Assembly: GCA_019843655.1 (NCBI GenBank)
Contig: JACDQD010000103.1
Location: 1,178,001 to 1,242,000, forward strand
DNA from: Lethocerus indicus
Lineage: Eukaryota > Arthropoda > Insecta > Hemiptera > Belostomatidae
DNA length: 64,000 nt
Direction of reading: 5' to 3'
The position numbers and the translations under genes were made by a program. The notes beneath the pieces were generated by a model. It was given only the letters and a program-made list of their open reading frames with translations, ran no database searches and was not told where the DNA came from. The stretch's first letter is position 1, and each line of letters opens with the position of its first letter. Below are positions 24,201 to 35,200 of this stretch, one piece after another.

Positions 24201-25015
24201 TTATTTAATTTACCCTTTCTTCAATTTTTGAGGATTTTAGCCTATTGCAAAAACTTTACACTAATGCGTCCATAAAATATTATTTCTCTAAATTCATTCT
24301 CAGGGGTTTACTTATGAAACATTTCTTTCTTTGTACATTGGTGACATGGATGTAAACTATAAGGCTAAAGTGATGAAGAAAGGCTGCTATGCCGAGGTAG
24401 GGGAGAGTTTGGGAAATATATTTTTTGTCACAAATGAAATTCCTCCAAACCTGTATGACAACCATGAAGCATCCGAGTATTGTTTAACCAATCACTTGTA
24501 CAGGTATACATATACAACCAAATTATTATTATACAACTAATAAATCACAAATATTTTGATGTTAAATAACATTGAAATAGGACATGATAATCATATTAAC
24601 CTATAATTTAAGAGCAAAAAGTAATTTTAAATACAATGCTTGAATTAAGACCTGGATAAATAATTATTTTTTATATTAATTCATTTTTTTTACAATTTCT
24701 AGTTTCCTCCTTAAAAAAGGATCCCCATTGGCTGAACCATTTCGTGATGTCACTGCCAGAATAATAGAAACTGGAATAATGCAAAAAATATTCAATGATA
24801 TTATAAAATCAGAAAGGTTCCAGCATTTGGTTGTTAGGAAAGTGTTCACATTCACCAAAACAGCCTCCAAATCTACACATTTTAGCAAACTGACTTTGAA
24901 TTCATTGCAAGGAGTTTTTTACATTTACGGATGTTTATTATCTGTGACTTTAGTCTGTTTTCTGACTGAATTGGTGACATATAAGTTTAAAAGTAGCCTC
25001 ATTTCCAAACATTAG
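21264..25015 (+). CDS. Ionotropic receptor, gene 2 of the tandem pair, 612 aa
   Basis: Paralogue of the upstream receptor with the same seven-exon plan. Exons: 21264-21674, 22049-22171, 22279-22384, 23043-23444, 23753-24036, 24304-24503, 24703-25015; phases 0,0,1,1,0,2. Exons 4 and 5 are 402 and 284 nt, exactly as in gene 1. Exon 2 is placed at 22049 because only that acceptor keeps phase 0 and gives YKLFLMPN, matching SLFLHSN in gene 1. S1 begins EWSDGVEMLVFIEIA; M3 contains VGYSCNLVSVLTR; S2 has CYAEVGES and KKGSPLAEPF; M4 is VFYIYGCLLSVTLVCFL. The S1 glutamate-binding Arg also appears absent. The second ATG (21294) puts a signal-like stretch nearer the N terminus and may be the true start. 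Exons 1-5 are GC-rich, while exons 6-7 are AT-rich. Confidence 0.85.
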
Positions 25016-26128
25016 ATACTTAATTTTTAATAATTATTAATTATTTATAGTTATTAAAATGAAAATATTAATACTTATGAGGAAAGAGAAAGACACATGT
25101 CATCAGTAAAAGCAAATTTATAATATATTCAGAACAAATATTTGCTGGTGTAACATTAAAATATTCTTTATTCCTTATAATTATGTATAAATGACTATAT
25201 GTACTGAAATAATATTGTTCTTAAACTTAGGTTATAATTACACAAGTGCCTCAATGAAATACTTAATAACTAATGTCATTATTATTTATTATTAATATGC
25301 ATAACTTGGTAACTAATAACAATTGACACTAATCAACATTATTTGAATATATATTCAGACAAAATATATCTCCTACATACTTTTTAATAAACTGAGAATT
25401 ATTAAAACCATTTTTATAGTAATAATTAAAAATGAGTAGTTTCAAAAGTCAAAAGGCACTAGTTCTTACACAAAGTGTGCAGGAAGTAAAGGTAACTCTA
25501 TTTAAGAACTGAAAATAAAAAAGCTAAAAGAACTTAATACATAATATTTATGAAAATCTATTAAGAAAAGGCATAGCATTTTACCTAATAAGAAAATAAT
25601 GTATTCAGTGAATTATAACAGTATTATTTTATGAGCAACAGTAATATTATTTTTTGAGGAAAGCCACACATTGAAAGAGAAGTTTTTTAAAATGATTCAG
25701 TAAGAGATCATATTTTGATAGGTTCAAGCTAGGAACCTATACATATCATTTATTAAAATTAAGAGTCTTGAAAATAGTACCTTGAAAATTCAAAATAATG
25801 CATTATAATAAATTAATTAATTATGTTTTGTACTATCACAGTTAAGGGGTAACAATTTAGTTATTAGTTAAGAAATATTATAATTAATTTAACATTTCTT
25901 TACAAATGATCATAATATTCTTTCCTCATTATTATAGAAATATAAATTTTTTACAACTATTTTAATATTTTAATGTGTAAATATAAATGGCTATATAAAT
26001 ACAAACATACCTGTCCTTAATCATTCCTGATTTGGACTGAGTGTGTAAAATTACTATGTGCCTATAGAGAATGTCATATAAATACTCTATATTGAGATAT
26101 GCCTATCTGTTTAAATAAGATTAAAGGT
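25016..26128. other. Convergent intergenic spacer (3' ends of receptor 2 and ARMC9)
   Basis: AT-rich, gene-free. The two genes point towards each other, so this stretch should contain both 3' UTRs. No transposon structure or RNA gene is visible. Confidence 0.6.
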
Positions 26129-28025
26129 TCAATCATATCTGGTAGATAGGTCTAATGGGGGGTATCTGGATCGAGGTGTGGAAGGTCTTAATCTTATTTT
26201 TCTCTCTTCATCCCTTGCTCGTCCAATCCGTTTAACTACACCTATAATAACAGAGGAATAGTATTCTAAAGAAATAAACTATTCATTAACTAATAAGTAT
26301 TTAATGGATTAATTGTTATTTCATTATTCTGATTAAATAAAAAATAAATTGGATACAACATTAATGCCTGCATTGTATCTATACCTCTTGATAGAAATAA
26401 AAGCCTATAGTGTTGTTCCAGATATTCTTCACCACTTGGAGTTCCAGGCACAAGGTCTCCAGCATCAATTTCAGGTTCCAGTTCTTCAGGGTCATCCTAA
26501 AAACTTTACTTATTTAAGAAACTAAATATTTTAATGCACTTGTTTGACAATCCTAATTCATATTCTATGTGATTCTGATCTTTTATTGGAGCAACAATCA
26601 GCAGCAACAACCATACATTCTACCATTAATACAACAATTTATTGCCACATTTTTTCTATAATATAATTTCAAATTTCAGGAATACTTAAATTATTTTAAA
26701 CTATTTTTTTTACCAGATCATCTTCAATTTCATCTCCTGTAGTAGAAGTAACCAAATCAGGAGTAATGTCTCTTCGATGTAGGCTGATTAATGTTGCTAG
26801 TTGTCTACTTATGATTGGATCTTTACCTATATCATTTTCTAATCTCTCATTTAATAAAGTCTCTAATCCAAGTTTACCAAATTGTGTGTTTAAATTGTCA
26901 TCACACAGTACATAGTAGAGAATTCCACAGACAAATTCTAAAACCTTAAAAGATAATTTAATAATATGAGGTAACACAGTAATTTAATATATTTAATTCG
27001 ATTAGTTAGAATTAATATCTGAATCAATTTGATCTTTACTTAATTGACTTACATTTGTCTCATATGTCTTAAGTAGTTTAATTAAGCCAGGTACAAGTAG
27101 TGCAGACTTATTGGCTAATGACTGAGGCTTTGTGTGTAAAACTAAATTCATCAGCAGTGAAATCCCATATTCAAGAGAATATCCATGAAAATAATCTCCA
27201 TCCAGTTGTTCCAAAAGCCATTCTATCATTTTATTGGTAAACATGACATTGCATGCACATGTCCTGTTAGAACACATAAATTCAAATCTTTCAAGGCATA
27301 AATATAATTAGTTTAGAATACATATTTTGTGGTCTGCGAGGTGATGGAATACCATAGATTTCGTGTGTTTCTGTCTCCTCTCGCTGGTTTGTTCTTTTGG
27401 TCTGTTTGTAGGTAGTAAGTGTGTCGTCTATGTATCGGATGTAGTGGCTAATGTATTTCTTTTTTAATACATTCAATACATTGAAATGAGGTAATTATAC
27501 TAATTTATTTCAAAATATTTCTGCTGCTTTAGTTCAATTTGTTGAGGCCACTGTGAAATTTAATTAAAATAATTTTTCAGTGAAATTTTTTCAATCATTA
27601 ATATGTCGAAATTTAGTGGAGTGCATCCTCGCTCATCCATGGGGGGGGGGGGCGCTAGAGTAAGCAACATAATTAACGAAAAAATTAATTCCTGAAGTGA
27701 TCCTATATTCGCCTCGCTAATACCACTAAATAAAGTTACTCCCCCCTCCTTTTTGACCGATAATCCTAAGCTAATCTTAAGCCGATTAACAAAATCCCTC
27801 CCAACCCAAAGAAGACAAACAACATCTCGAAAAACAAAATAACAAGACATAAAGTACAAGTGACAGTGACAGTGCAATGAGGATGCACAAAAAACATCCA
27901 AAGTGACTAATACCGCTACTGAAGATGGCGAGCAGCCAAAACCGGTTTAGCCAAAGACCAAACCAGCGAGAGGAGACAGAAACACACGAAATCTGCGGTT
28001 TAAAATAAATATTAACATCAAATGT

Positions 28026-28092
<67 letters not shown>

Positions 28093-31000
28093 TAAAATGG
28101 CGGGGGTCAGGGTACCATAAAATTCGGGTGAAGAGACTACCTTAGGCTCAGTTTTTGTAGCGTTGCGATCAACATATCACGAGTGATAGAATCTGCACTG
28201 GAGGACCATTTGGTGGCCTCGACCATGACCTGAAGAAGCTGCTGGCTGGATGTGAGATAATCCCTGCCGCTTCTGAGAGATGCCAAAGCGTTGATTAGAC
28301 GTGCAGTTGCTTGTTGGACAGGGTGAGGAATTGAATCCTGCTTCAGATCGTCCTTCAGACTGCTGTTCTTCAAGTCCAGAATGTCATGACGTATTATCCA
28401 GGCAACAATTTGTTCCCTTTCATCGCTTGTTTTCTGCGTTAAACACTGAAGCACATTTGTAAACAAAACCATTTTTTGTTCATTTCAATTATGTCTAATT
28501 TATTCTTTAAGGAGTTGATAGAAAATATATATTCACGTCACGACCATAAACTACTAACCCATCTAAAAGCCTGAAGCAGAAGAAGTTTTGATTTGATGCT
28601 CCCTGTTAGAAGATCATTTTTAATCTTTGCAACATCAAGCTCATGGAAATTCATCTGTTTATTCAAATTACAATTTCTGCTTCCTTGATAACCCTATAAA
28701 ATATTTTATGCTTTCACACAATTTATTTTATAAATTAAAAGCATTATTTAAGAAAAGAATAACACTTAAATTAAAAATTTATAAAGAAAATGGTATGAAT
28801 TAATTTTTATCCTACATTTGTATTTACTGAAGAAGATTTATGAAACAGATCTGGAAAAATGTTGACACAATTCTCCAGAATTGCTTTCAAATCTACAGCT
28901 TCCCCTCTTACCGAATTTTCAAGAGCTGTGGCCAATTCACTAGCAACTCCTTAAAATAATTTAAAATATAAACTCAGTATACATTTGGCAATAAAATCTA
29001 ATGTATATGTAATACTAAAATATAATTATTTTTGAAAAGCAGAAAATATTTTGCAACATTACCAGTAAATATGTCTTAAAAAGGATAATGAAAACGTCTA
29101 GAGTGTCTAGAGTGTGTTTAATCTTGTGATTTGAGATAATGAAACAGAATAAATAACTATAATAAGTAATATACATACCAACTATATTCTGATGATCTTT
29201 GCGTAGCTTATGAAATTTCCTCTTTATTTCCTTGTATCGCTGCACATAGTCTTCCAATTGAGATTTAGTGTCTGGATCTGCTTGTGGTTCCTCCTTGGCA
29301 GCAGCACAAACTTTCATCAGTTCAGGCACAACTGTTTCACCACAGCTGTATTCTATGAGAAAATGAAGCAGCATAGATTCAAGGTCCTTCATCCAACTCT
29401 CCTATAAGTTTGAACAAGTCATATTAAAAATATTATACCACTCGTTCATGTACCTAAAATAAAGTATCAACCATGTCATGAATAATAAAATTGGTTTATT
29501 GTAACTCATCCTCTTTAGAGTACCTAAATACCAATAAACAGAGTTAATTACTTACTTTAAAAACATTTGAAAATATTGGATGATCTTTAGGACTCTCAAC
29601 AAATGGCAAGGCAAAATATGGCAAGTATTCTGGTTCTAATGTATATTCTGAACCCCTACTCTTCAAAAAATGTTGGAACATTTCCATTGCTGTATAATTT
29701 TCATTTACACTTCCCTCTTTTTTAATATTTTCCATTAACTTGTTAATAGTTTCTTTCTCATATCTTAAAAAATATACTGATTTCTGTAGGCTAACTTCAT
29801 CTGAAATATCTTGAGTTTCAGTACTAATACCCTTGCCACTAATTTCAAGCTGGGAAAGTTTTTTTTTTGAACTTTCGGCCTCTTGAGGTTCATTTTCCTC
29901 TACCTTTTCACTTTCAGAATTCACCTTTGGAGCATTTTTATTATCCACTTTTTCTTTTAGTATGAATGATTCATTTTTACTATTGGAAACTTTTTGTGTA
30001 TTTCCTGATATATTTTCCATTTCATTTATATCTCTTTTGTTTTCAGTGCCACTGGTAATTTCTAAAGGCATAGATTTAATTTTTCTTTGGGGTAGTGTAG
30101 CAAAAAATACATATAAAAATATAGTTAATTTCTTGTATGCAGGTAATTCTTGAATCTCTTTTGGAACAAGTGTTTCCCAACCCTACAAGTAAAATTTGAT
30201 TAATTTGTTTAAATTAGTTTATGCTATGATATTTAAAAATATAAATGTTTTATAATTAATAATAGTCAAATCTACCAAGCAAAGGTTCCTTCAGTCAATA
30301 AATCAACCAGTCATAGAATATTTAACTTTGAGGTACCATTATAATTTTACAGTTGCTCAGAATTAAAAAAATTAAATGAAATATAGTCTGCAATATATTG
30401 GTCTGGTTTCTTCATGGACAAAATATATTTGAAATTTTATATACATATATTATCCTTTGTCAGTAAATATTACCTGGAAAAAAGCTGTAGAATCCAATGA
30501 CTTCATTAATGATAATATAACAGGTACATTCTCTTTTCTTATTCTACATTTTTTTGGAATATTGTCAGGTAAGGGCATTGCAACTGATGGAGCTTCTTGC
30601 ATCAATATTTTCCGTGTTTCATTCAAATTACTACTGTCTAAAAACTAGAATAATTGTATTAAAGCTAATTCAAATAAGATGTAATTATTCATGGATTTAT
30701 TGATATGTTCTTTATTTATTAAATAAATTTAAAATTATTAAATTTGAATTATAAAAATTGTTAAGTGAAATTCAAGGTAATTATAAAAACAATTCCAATT
30801 TGTTAAATAAATAAATATTGGTAGCTGTTTAATTGCATTAAATGTAATTCACAATGTTAAAAGACAAGCACATTATGTTACTTAACTTTAAATTAATAAA
30901 TATATATTTAAATTAATATCATAAAACATGATATGTGCAATCAGAAGTATATTTTATAGTATTTTGAGAATGGAATAATAATGTCAAAGGTTTTTTCAAT

Positions 31001-31107
31001 GTCGAACTCTCAAACTGCCTCATTTGAATATCTATATTTATACCCACCTCAAGGACCAATTGCATACAGTTTTGTTCAAGTACATTAAGTTTTTCTATTT
31101 CTTCCAT
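26129..31107 (-). CDS. ARMC9: LisH domain-containing ARMC9 homologue (complete, 11 exons, 773 aa)
   Basis: ARMC9 acts at the ciliary base and basal body, and human mutations cause Joubert syndrome (family knowledge). Exons from the 5' end: 31107-31048, 30644-30474, 30182-29556, 29401-29179, 28949-28816, 28693-28559, 28445-28141, 27263-27053, 26944-26714, 26496-26385, 26241-26129. The total is 2322 nt, all GT-AG and phase-consistent. The LisH motif spans about residues 15-38 (LVLEFLDSSNLNETRKILMQ). A low-complexity acidic/Lys stretch at about 118-200 is followed by YLPYFALPFVESP, matching the FLPFYALPFV block of vertebrate ARMC9. A short coiled coil (LEDYVQRYKEIKRKFHKLRK) precedes the armadillo region (ARLINALASLRSGRDYL; YSLEYGISLLMNLVL). 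The C terminus is short and basic. In insects ciliated cells are mainly sensory neurons and sperm, so expression there is expected. Confidence 0.93.
27288..27480 (-). mobile_element. Reverse-transcriptase fragment (Penelope-like?) in ARMC9 intron 7
   Basis: An antisense open stretch encodes YISHYIRYIDDTLTTYKQ, in which RYIDDT fits the catalytic Asp-Asp motif of Penelope-like reverse transcriptases better than the YMDD, FADD or YVDDI forms of other classes. Only this motif region survives, so the element is a dead remnant. The adjoining segment at 27350..27400 is the reverse complement of the repeat at 27955..27997. Confidence 0.45.
27887..27999 (+). mobile_element. Dispersed repeat copy A (hammerhead-like core) in ARMC9 intron 7
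   Basis: About 110 bases shared with 49619..49722. Copy A runs from AAAAAACATCCAAAGTGAC through CTGAAGATGGCGAGCAG and ACCGGTTTAG to AACCAGCGAGAGGAGACAG, then CACACGAAAT. Its last 40 bases are inverted-repeated at 27350..27400, so the pair flanks about 550 bases of non-host sequence that includes a run of ten G at 27641..27650. It is a mobile-element end, and the class is uncertain. Confidence 0.7.
28028..28094. repeat. (AT)n microsatellite in ARMC9 intron 7
   Basis: Nearly pure TA dinucleotides with one C near the right end, lying about 30 bases beyond the repeat copy and about 45 bases before exon 7 (28141). The length is probably polymorphic. Confidence 0.95.
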
Positions 31108-32200
31108 CTCGTGTCATCTGTAAAGTGTAACATATATAAATAATGTGGTGTGAATTGTGGATTAACAAAAGCGATTGGAGTCAATTTTTGATTTAAATTT
31201 AAATATTAATTAGTACAAATAATCCCTTATTAGTGTATTTAATTAATCTGTTCCAAAAATATACATATATTTTGATTTCATTAGAAATATATAACAGAAG
31301 TGCTTAGAAATAAATTAGGTTTTTTCAAATTATCATCAAAAGATTTACCCTTATTTTAATTTCTCTTTTTTTAATTTTGGCTAAAATAAATTCAGTATTT
31401 ATTGGGAATAACGTTTTGAGAATTAGCTTTTTTTAATTTCATAAACACTACAATTGCTGCCTTGCTTACAACAGTGATAATTATGAAGTCTTTTGGTGTG
31501 CAAAGGATTCAAAGGGACACAGTATTTTCAGTGTATTATTAGAATAGATACAATCATGATGTTAAAAAATAAAATATCATCTTACCTTAAAGAAGATGAA
31601 TCTTTACAAATTATGGAAAATTGTATTAGCTTTCCATGGGGTCAGTAATCACATTTTACTGTATTTCACTCTAAAATATGTAATATTAATATTAAGAAAT
31701 GTACTGTCAGATTGACTTATTTCACAATTGCTAAGCAGTAAGTTTGAAGAGGGGCCAATAGAGACTGAAAGAATTGCCATTACAAAGGAGTAACCTTCTA
31801 CCCCAGGCAGTACCAGCGGAACTAAATGCTGCATAACAAGCGGTTGCTACGGTTACCGCCAACTATCCGTATTACACACCTGGAACTTACTGTACTGAAA
31901 TTTATAAAATTCAAAAATCCTTAAAAATTCTAAAAATATTTGACCCCAAGGTTTTTTTTCAGGAAATTGCACACAATTCAATATATTTCGGCGTTGTGTT
32001 GGAAAGCAAACAATGATAGCGAATTATTTGAATTGTCTTTTAATAGCCCGATTGCTTTGGGCAAAAAGACAAGGCGTACATTAATTGCTCCTTCCTGTTT
32101 GTTGTATGATGAGAAACAACGCACGTTTAAACTTTTAACTCAATATCGTTCAGGAAAACTTCAGAATGCTAATCGTCAGAACATTTACTAGCGGCTGTAA
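31108..32200. other. ARMC9 upstream region
   Basis: AT-rich sequence upstream of the ARMC9 ATG, expected to hold its promoter. It contains an imperfect X-box-like sequence at 31843..31856. The short open frames here (31649..31834 antisense, 31940..32191 sense) look non-coding. Confidence 0.5.
31843..31856. promoter_or_regulatory. Imperfect RFX X-box upstream of ARMC9
   Basis: GTTGCTACGGTTAC resembles two RFX half-sites (GTTRCC and GGYAAC) with a 2-base gap, about 740 bases upstream of the ARMC9 start. RFX factors control ciliary genes. The second half-site has a mismatch, so this is a candidate only. Confidence 0.3.
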
Positions 32201-35200
32201 AACGTTAATTATTGCTCGTATAATTCCAATCTCGCTCCCTCGTGAAATCTTTCAGTTTTATTTCCCCCGGTTGCCAGGGCATAAAATTGTTGAAGGCCAG
32301 CTTGTAAACTCGCCTCGGTACTAGCTTTGGATCAATCCCACTCTGTTCTCCGACCTAATGTTTTAAGGGGGGGGTTAGTGATTCCAGACAGTTCCCCTAA
32401 ATAATTTGGATGTTATTATTGTCGCTTCAATTTATTGAAACAAATTTTCTCCAAGACTTAAGGAGTTCAGGAAATTTGCAGAAACGCCAAAATTTATTTT
32501 TCATCAACATCTTCCATGTGGAAATTTATAAACTCTACCTTATTTAGAAATCATTCGGATTCCGTTACTAGAGCCTTCCTGATCTGATCTACCAATCTTA
32601 CGCATTTCTAGGATTTCTAATTTTTACAATAGTTACGATGATACAGTGAACAGGATGTAATAATTCACTCTCTCATTCGGCCGAATCGTCTTTTCGAAAT
32701 AGCGCGAGGAATAAGATTGGCTATCGGTAGGTGGGGGAGCGGGGGCAGGGGCCCATTTCGCGCTTCCTGCTTTTATAACGAAATTCCAGAATTACGCTCT
32801 GCCGCCCCCGGCCGCTCCCCTCATCTGGGACCCCTCACGGGCTCCGAATATCGATCGGGTTTGTTCATTTTTGAGTGGCTTTTAAAGACAGAGCGCGAGC
32901 TATTAGGCGGCCAATATTAAGGCCTGGCGGGGGAGTGCGATTTGCATTAGGGGGCGGGGGCGGCGCTCGGGCCGCCTTCCCCTCTAATGGGGCCCACGAC
33001 TTAAACTGGGAGCGCTAAGCGTTATTTCCATACCGCGGTCTCTGGTCACCCCCAAACACCTTTTGGTCGTGGATAAAATGCGCGACATTAAAGGACCCTC
33101 GTCCGATCGATAGCTTCATACTGTCCTCACGCCGCCGGTCTGAAATAGTCATATTGAAGGATCATCTAATAGCAGTCAAATAATCTATTTCCAACATCCA
33201 TTTATTTTTGCCGGCTTATAGTTCGTGACTAGACAACAAGAATGGAGTCAGAGGATTCGACGGGTCTTCCCAAAAGGCTTTTAAAACCTATAAAAATGTT
33301 GATGAACTAATTTACATGGTAAGAGGCTGATAGGGCCACTTTATTTTCTTCAGCTTCGTTATTCCTACTATCTTTTCCGTTTCTACATTTCCAATTTCCC
33401 CTTCCACTGCCACTCGATACAATGACTACGTCCCTTTTAGATCTGTACACTTTCACCAGCTTGCGGACTTCGTTTAATCTTTTGACTAAACCGTGTGTCA
33501 ATAAACATCTTCGGTCGGTATTCTGTCTGTATGATCCCAACATGGATGAAATTATTTTTCTGGAAACAATAGATAGAAATACAGAATGGATATACCTTTA
33601 AGGTCGGGAGTTCGTGATCTTTTGGAATGTCATCACTGTTCCGCCTCCACTCGCTTATTTGGCCCAAAGCTAGACAGTTAGGACTTTTCCCAACCTCAGT
33701 AATATAATGAGCTATATCGTTGGTAACACCTTTCTTCCACATTGACTCGTTCGGCATCAAATTCTTCGTCTTTGCGTGAATTTCGAGTGGAATTAAAATT
33801 AAAATTTGGTTATAAACTTTGAGGGAAACAGCGTTACAGAGCTCGTTTAATCGCGGGTTAAAACTGTACGATCAATATTATTATAATACAATTTATTATT
33901 AATCTATATTTTTCAGAGATATTCAATGCTTATGGCGCTTGTTACAGTCCAGCAACGGGCTCAAAGTAGAAGCCAACTTTTGCACTTGAAATAATCCGCT
34001 TCGTTTGGGATACTCGTCAACATTCCAGAGCCACCGTCAGTCGGCGCCGTTTACATAAATATGATGCTTTTTAGAGACAGATAAAGCATTCATTTTCGTA
34101 TTTCGCGTGGGTAGAAAATGATCGAAGTCTCGGTAATGTGAGATATATTCAACAGAGGGATGTCAGGACTTCTGCTGTATAATTCAGGTGGAGTCAGCGC
34201 AAATATCGCCTATTGGCTCCCCATTTATACATTATTCAGACATTTATACATTATTATTCACCGTCCCCGCGGCTAAGGATCAAAACCGAGGGACAAAACT
34301 TCTTTCTTTTTCTTGGCTTCCATTTAGTTATTCCGTTTAATTTTAACGATTACAGACATCATATTATCATTCATATTATATTATCAATACATTTATTCTT
34401 TTATAAATGGTTCTGTTCTGTGAAAAAAGTTATAAGAGAGTTTGTTTCATTGGAAAGTAAATAAGCAATTAATGTGGCATACCTGTGTTTGGTGGCAAAC
34501 TCAAATGTGAGGCTGGGACGGACTTTGATAAACATTGGGTTTAACAACAATTATCAACTGAATCCCCATTTGAAGGTAAGAAAGTAATGAATTTTATAAA
34601 AGTTATGAAGTAAAACAAAAACTTTACCACATTCTTTTGAAACAGAATCTACGATGAAAAATAAAATAACGTTCTAATTTCGCGACAACCGGCCTTTGGT
34701 ATCGGATTCCTTCACATTTCACTCGAAATGAGAATTCCTTTTTGAGGCAAATGTTAATGAAAAGATATTGCACCGACACAGTTGTCCCTTGCCCCTCTTT
34801 CCCCGACTCCGAGTTACTAAATTAAACTTTCGCCATTTATATTTGACGTTTGAAAGCCGGACAGAAAAACTTTTCTCTTCGCAAAAAATTAAAGTTTATT
34901 GCCTTTTTCCCGCTTACACGACCTCGTTTTCAGGTTTAAAACGGCGTTCCAGTATATTTTCCGTTCGACCATTAGACTATTTTTCACAATGTGATTTGGT
35001 TTTAAATGATCCTAGGAGGACATATTCCCAATACTTTCCTTTAATAGGACTACTTTTGGGAAAAAAACAGGGAATCGATGACAATCTCTGTAATTCCCAA
35101 TTGGTTGTTACCGAGCCGAAATTGTTTCACTGTAAATATCTTGGCGAAAGACAAGAGAGCGCAAAGAATTTTGTTCGGGCTATGAATTAGAATGCTCTGA

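Noticed and set aside
27560..27901. A 113-codon antisense frame in ARMC9 intron 7
   Set aside because: It spans a ten-G homopolymer (Pro run) and lies between inverted repeat ends. No protein motif is visible, so it is part of the inserted debris.
33307..33760. Two overlapping antisense frames (78 and 107 codons) with a possible GT-AG intron between them
   Set aside because: The implied intron is only 36 bases, the frames do not join in phase for the longer continuation, and no homology is recognised. The first codon of the longer frame is TTG.
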